From NCBI RefSeq assembly GCF_018863415.1, contig NZ_JAHKSN010000004.1, positions 1 to 64,000 on the forward strand: a DNA stretch of 64,000 nucleotides, in the 5' to 3' direction. The position numbers and the translations under genes are program-made. A model generated the notes under the pieces. That model was not told the DNA's origin and did not search any database. It saw only the letters and a program-made list of their open reading frames with translations. Position 1 is the stretch's first letter; every line of letters begins with the position of its first letter. The DNA is from Deinococcus aestuarii. Its GTDB lineage: Bacteria > Deinococcota > Deinococci > Deinococcales > Deinococcaceae. Below are positions 60,739-64,000 of this stretch, piece by piece.

Positions 60739-62081
60739 CAGACGCCCTCCGGCGCGAGGTCGTTGAAGCGCACGTGGGCCGAGTGGAACTGCAACTTCAC
60801 CGTGCCGACGGGCCCGTTGCGCTGCTTCCCGATGATAATTTCCGCGATGCCCTGTTGATCGGTTTCCTTGTTGTAATACTCGTCCCTGTAAATAAACATG
60901 ACGATATCCGCGTCCTGCTCAATCGCACCCGATTCACGCAAGTCGGAGAGCATCGGTCTATGATTCGGTCTCTGCTCCACCGCACGGCTCAACTGACTGA
61001 GGACGATGATCGGCACTTCAAGTTCACGCGCCAGCCCCTTGAGACCGCGTGAGATCGTGCTGATCTCCTGCTGCCGGTTGTCGCTGCCGCCGTTGTTCTT
61101 GCCGCCCGACATGAGTTGCAGGTAGTCGATCACGACGAGCCCGAGCTGCCCGTGCTGCGCGGCGATGCGGCGGAGCTTGCTGCGAAGGCCGTTGAGCGTG
61201 AGGTCCGGCTCGTCGTCGATGACCATCGGGGCCTCGGCGAGACGGCCCGCGGCGTGGGCCAGCCGCTCGAAGTCGCGCTCGTTGAGCTGGCCGCTGCGGA
61301 TGCGGTTCATGTCCACCCGCGCCTCGGAGCACAGCATCCGCAGGGCGAGCTGCACGCTGGGCATCTCCAGGCTGAAGACCGCCACCGTCTTCTCGCCGCG
61401 CAGGGCGACGTTCTGGGCGATGGAGAGGGCGAACGCGGTCTTTCCCATCGAGGGCCTGGCCGCCAGCACGTTCAGGCTCCCCTTCTGAAGGCCGCTGATC
61501 TGCTCGTCGAGGTCGCGAAAGCCGCTGCTCACCCCGTCGGGAATGCCCTTGTTGGCGTGCAGGAGGGTGATGTACTCGAAGGTGTCGTGGACGACCTCAC
61601 TCATCTCCTGAAAGCCCTCGGCCTTCTTCTGCTCGGCGACCTCAAAGATCAGTTTCTCGGCGCGGTCGAGGAGGTCTTCCAGGGGAAGCTGCGCCTCGTA
61701 GGCGAGCTGCATCGCCTTGCCCGACGCGCTGATGAGCTGCCGCAGCGTGTGCTTTTCCTGCACGATCCGCGCGTAGTGCTCGGCGTAGGCGGCGGTGGGC
61801 ACCTGATCCGCCAGCCCGATCAGGTAGGTCAGTCCGCCTACCTCGTCGAGCTGCCCGCGCACCCGCAGGTCCTCGCTGAGGGTGACCAGATCGACCGGCT
61901 CGCCCCGTTCCTGAAGGACGCGCATCGCTGCGAAGATCTTGCGGTGACCCTCCCGGTAAAACATCTCGGGGCCAACCGTGTCGCCCAATTGCGCGAGGGT
62001 GTCGTTGTCGAGCAGGATGCTCCCCAGCACGCTGATCTCGGCGTCGTTGCTGTGCGGGGGAACGCGCGGCGTGAGTTCCAA
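60738..62081 (-). CDS. dnaB: replicative DNA helicase DnaB
   Basis: A 447-residue hexameric replication-fork helicase. The N-terminal domain begins P-R-V-P-P-H-S-N-D-A-E and contains G-S-I-L-L-D-N-D. The RecA-like domain has Walker A A-R-P-S-M-G-K-T-A near 208-216, Walker B L-V-V-I-D-Y-L-Q-L-M near 320-329, and the DnaB motif Q-L-S-R-A-V-E-Q-R-P near 368. TTG 62081 starts the conserved sequence and follows AAAGAGGT by 8 bases; the upstream in-frame sequence is not DnaB-like. No intein insertion. Nudix gene coupled downstream. Confidence 0.97.
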   Translation of the reverse strand: MELTPRVPPHSNDAEISVLGSILLDNDTLAQLGDTVGPEMFYREGHRKIFAAMRVLQERGEPVDLVTLSEDLRVRGQLDEVGGLTYLIGLADQVPTAAYAEHYARIVQEKHTLRQLISASGKAMQLAYEAQLPLEDLLDRAEKLIFEVAEQKKAEGFQEMSEVVHDTFEYITLLHANKGIPDGVSSGFRDLDEQISGLQKGSLNVLAARPSMGKTAFALSIAQNVALRGEKTVAVFSLEMPSVQLALRMLCSEARVDMNRIRSGQLNERDFERLAHAAGRLAEAPMVIDDEPDLTLNGLRSKLRRIAAQHGQLGLVVIDYLQLMSGGKNNGGSDNRQQEISTISRGLKGLARELEVPIIVLSQLSRAVEQRPNHRPMLSDLRESGAIEQDADIVMFIYRDEYYNKETDQQGIAEIIIGKQRNGPVGTVKLQFHSAHVRFNDLAPEGV

Positions 62082-62420
62082 GGGGGGACCTCTTTCAGGC
62101 ACGTCACGCCGGGCGCGGCGCCCGAAAAAGGCGACGCGCGGCATGTGCCGGGAATGGAGTTGGTGGGGTCGGGGTTCGACCCATTCGCCCGGTCTGAACC
62201 CGGCTGAACTGCCGCGCATCATACCACCCCCGCCCGGGCCGCACCGCCTCCCCCCGCCGGGACCCCCGTCCTTAGGCAAGGGGCAGTAAGAGGCCTGTTA
62301 GGCCGCCTTTCCTACTCTCTTCTCAAGCAAGGACGGGAGACACCCGCACCTGCAACGCCATCCCCGACCCGAAGGACCATCTCCCAATTCCTTATCCCGA
62401 CGGTCAACCAGGAGAAGACT
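62082..62420. other. divergent intergenic region between dnaB and the pilin gene
   Basis: Holds the dnaB ribosome binding site and the pilin leader with AGGAG before ATG 62421. A short GGCCT/AGGCC dyad lies near 62293-62305. I see no clear promoter pair and no gene. Confidence 0.5.
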
Positions 62421-62789
62421 ATGAAGAACCAGACGCGCACCCAGGGCTTCACCCTCATCGAGCTGCTCATCGTGATCGCCATCATCGGCATCCTGGCGGC
62501 GGTGCTGATCCCCAACCTGCTCAGCTCCCGCAACCGCGCCAACGACAGCGCCGTCCAGAGCTTCGTCCGCAACACCGTGACCGCCGTCGAGGCCAACCGT
62601 AACACCGTGACCCAGGCGCTGCCCACCGAGACGAACTGCGCCACCCTCCAGGGCGTGACGGCTCCCAACGGCCTGACGAGCTGCGCCATCTCCTACACCC
62701 CGGCCAGCGACACCTACACCATCAGGGCTGTCAGCAAGACCGGCAAGATCTTCAACTACAACGGCAAGGAAGTCGTCGAAGGCAGCTAA
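62421..62789 (+). CDS. type IV pilin, major-type
   Basis: A 122-residue prepilin. The leader ends T-Q-G, then the processed N-terminus F-T-L-I-E-L-L-I-V-I-A-I-I-G-I-L-A-A-V-L begins at residue 10 (Phe10, Glu14 after cleavage Glu5), the class-III prepilin signature cut and N-methylated by PilD. Two Cys (C73, C88 region) may form the D-region disulphide. AGGAG precedes the ATG. A strong terminator follows, so it is the most abundant product here. Confidence 0.95.
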   Translation: MKNQTRTQGFTLIELLIVIAIIGILAAVLIPNLLSSRNRANDSAVQSFVRNTVTAVEANRNTVTQALPTETNCATLQGVTAPNGLTSCAISYTPASDTYTIRAVSKTGKIFNYNGKEVVEGS

Positions 62790-62807
62790 GACTGAGCATG
62801 ACGCGCC

Positions 62808-62839
62808 AACCCTCACCTGACCAGGTGGGGGTTGTTTTT
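62808..62839 (+). terminator. terminator between the two pilin genes
   Basis: AACCCTCACCT (62808-62818) pairs with AGGTGGGGGTT (62823-62833) with one T-G pair and a 4-base loop, followed by gttttt. A classic intrinsic terminator. Confidence 0.9.
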
Positions 62840-62855
62840 CTATGGTGTCAAAACT

Positions 62856-63245
62856 ATGAAACCGAGACGATCACAACGGAAGGATCGCGGCTTCACCCTG
62901 GTTGAACTTCTGACCACGATAGCTATTCTCAGCCTGCTCGCCAGTGCCCTGATTCCCAATCTCCTGTCCGCTCGCCGTCATTCCAACGATGGAGCGGCTA
63001 TCGCCTACCTGCGGCACTGTGTCACATCGCTAGAATCTGCTCGCAATTCGGTGACTCAGCAACTTCCCGAGGCAAGAAGCTGTGAGGACCCGTCGCTGGG
63101 CGATGCACGCCTTCCACGCCCCAGTTCCATCATCAGTACTATCATCAACGTCAATCCGGACAGAGATGATTACACAGTTACAGTCAACAGCGTGACTGAA
63201 AAGGTCTTTTACCATAACGGGAGAACAGTTGTTGCTGGGAATTGA
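62856..63245 (+). CDS. type IV pilin-like protein, second copy
   Basis: A 129-residue prepilin. Basic leader R-R-S-Q-R-K-D-R-G then F-T-L-V-E-L-L-T-T-I-A-I-L-S-L-L-A-S-A-L, with Glu5 present. It resembles the first pilin throughout (N-L-L-S-A-R-R-H-S-N-D, V-T-S-L-E-S-A-R-N-S-V-T-Q) but is diverged and noticeably lower in GC, as if an older or transferred duplicate. It lies beyond the terminator, so it is expressed separately. Two Cys (near 69 and 56) are kept. Probably a minor pilin. Confidence 0.9.
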   Translation: MKPRRSQRKDRGFTLVELLTTIAILSLLASALIPNLLSARRHSNDGAAIAYLRHCVTSLESARNSVTQQLPEARSCEDPSLGDARLPRPSSIISTIINVNPDRDDYTVTVNSVTEKVFYHNGRTVVAGN

Positions 63246-63256
63246 GGTTGGCGAGG

Positions 63257-64000
63257 ATGACCCAGACGCACACCCAGGGAGCGACAAGCTCCACGAATAG
63301 GGCACCCGAACTCCTGCTGCTGGCACTCTGGACCCTTCCCCTGCTACTCAACCCCGTCCTCGCCATGTCCTTCGACGAGGTTTACCTCGCCCCGAAGGTG
63401 TTCTGGATTTACGCCGTCATCCTGCCCTCGGCGCTGCTCGTTCTCTGGCGTCACCGGAACGCGCTTCGTGAAGCCCGGGGTCTGCTCGTTCTCCTGGGAG
63501 TCTGGGGCGCCTGGCTTACCCTGTCCACGCTCCTGAACCGGGCGGGCTGGGCGGGCTGGTGGGGCACTCCCGACCGGGCGGACGGCGTGCTCATGCATCT
63601 GGTCTACGGCGTGTTGTTGCTGGCGGGCTTCGTCTGGACACGCTCGGAGACGCAGGCATCCCTTCTTTTCGGGCGGGTGGTCCTGCTCGGCGGCTCTCTT
63701 CTCGCCCTGACCAACGTCTTGCAACAGGTGGGGTGGCTGGGCGTGCCGGGGGACGGGGCTATTGCAGGGGTCATCGCAACGCCCTACGGCGGGACGATGG
63801 GCCACCGGGGATATATGGGAGGCATCCTCGCGCTGCTGCTGCCCGTGGGAGTGGCCGCACTCGGCCAGCGTCCCCGGTGGGCCCTGGGGTGGCTGGCCGT
63901 GGTCCTGATCTCCTGGGCGTGGGTGGGCTCGTTCACACGTGGGGCCTGGCTGGCGGGGGCCCTGGGGCTGGTGTGGCTTCTCGTCTGGGCCCGCCCCCGG
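63257..64000 (+). CDS. O-antigen ligase-like membrane protein (truncated by window end)
   Basis: An open frame from ATG 63257 (GAGG lies about 9 bases before) to the window edge, 248 codons without a stop. The product is a polytopic membrane protein: T-L-P-L-L-L-N-P near residues 25-32, an aromatic/charged loop W-A-G-W-W-G-T-P-D-R-A-D-G near 100-112, T-P-Y-G-G-T-M-G-H-R-G-Y near 170-181, and further spans. The P-x-R-x-D-G loop and the H-R-G/N motif are typical of the Wzy/WaaL O-antigen ligase family. Next to pilins, such proteins can be pilin glycosyltransferases (PglL/PilO-like). This is inference from context. Confidence 0.85.
   Translation, partial: MTQTHTQGATSSTNRAPELLLLALWTLPLLLNPVLAMSFDEVYLAPKVFWIYAVILPSALLVLWRHRNALREARGLLVLLGVWGAWLTLSTLLNRAGWAGWWGTPDRADGVLMHLVYGVLLLAGFVWTRSETQASLLFGRVVLLGGSLLALTNVLQQVGWLGVPGDGAIAGVIATPYGGTMGHRGYMGGILALLLPVGVAALGQRPRWALGWLAVVLISWAWVGSFTRGAWLAGALGLVWLLVWARPR

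Noticed and set aside
60738..62081. Intein in dnaB
   Set aside because: Length (447 residues) and continuous motifs show no insertion.

Overview
The window reads as chromosomal DNA of a Deinococcus species. The sequence is GC-rich (about 70% by eye). Gene content fits the genus: DUF4394 and subtilisin-like lipoproteins, an M16 protease pair, MEP isoprenoid genes, a Rad52/DdrA-like candidate, and many leaderless starts with a TANNNT -10 hexamer 6-8 nt before the start codon. Core genes (metK, coaD, rsmD, rpsO, SRP RNA, three tRNAs, ispD/ispE, cmk, groESL, hisF/hisIE, nrdR, dnaB) point to the main chromosome rather than a plasmid. The genus call is inference; no 16S rRNA lies in the window.

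Layout. 1-7.1 kb: partial small gene, secreted S8 protease, metK, and an unrecognised 587-residue protein. 7.1-13 kb: rsmD-coaD, small lipoprotein, S1C/PDZ protease with a holin-like protein, divergent XRE-S24 regulator, gamma-glutamylcyclotransferase-like gene, rpsO, tRNA-Leu, SRP RNA, GNAT acetyltransferase. 13-22.3 kb: aminoglycoside-kinase-like gene, csaA-like gene, carbonic anhydrase, amino-acid ABC receptor and permease, MFS with divergent regulator, IclR regulator, tRNA-Asp/tRNA-Phe, phosphoesterase, Rad52-like gene. 22.4-26.9 kb: candidate 43-residue membrane peptide, then an ABC-2 exporter, DUF1349 and two-component operon. 26.9-28.8 kb: an AT-rich island with one large P-loop ATPase. 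28.8-35 kb: P450-MFS pair, divergent ubiX-ispD-ispE, cyclophilin lipoprotein, cmk. 35-43 kb: second S8 protease with a lipoprotein partner, M16 pair, RluA-like synthase, M23 peptidase. 43-49.6 kb: Nudix-methyltransferase fusion, deaminase, GGDEF protein with an RHH-like tail, groESL, zinc-ribbon protein, DUF72, CheY-like regulator. 49.7-58.4 kb: hisF-hisIE, phosphodiesterase, DUF4394 lipoprotein, 5-FCL, complete branched-chain amino-acid ABC transporter. 58.5-64 kb: nrdR, degenerate SDR, Nudix-dnaB, two type IV pilins, and a truncated O-antigen-ligase-like membrane protein.

Most unusual items: the AT-rich P-loop ATPase, a possible defence gene acquired by transfer; a diguanylate cyclase fused to a ribbon-helix-helix-like tail with operator-like repeats in its promoter; two 10-codon upstream ORFs whose stops overlap the starts of ubiX and livG; a Nudix-methyltransferase fusion coupled to a deaminase; and a hydrophobic TTG-initiated micro-ORF near a perfect palindrome. 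No CRISPR array, transposase or integrase was seen.
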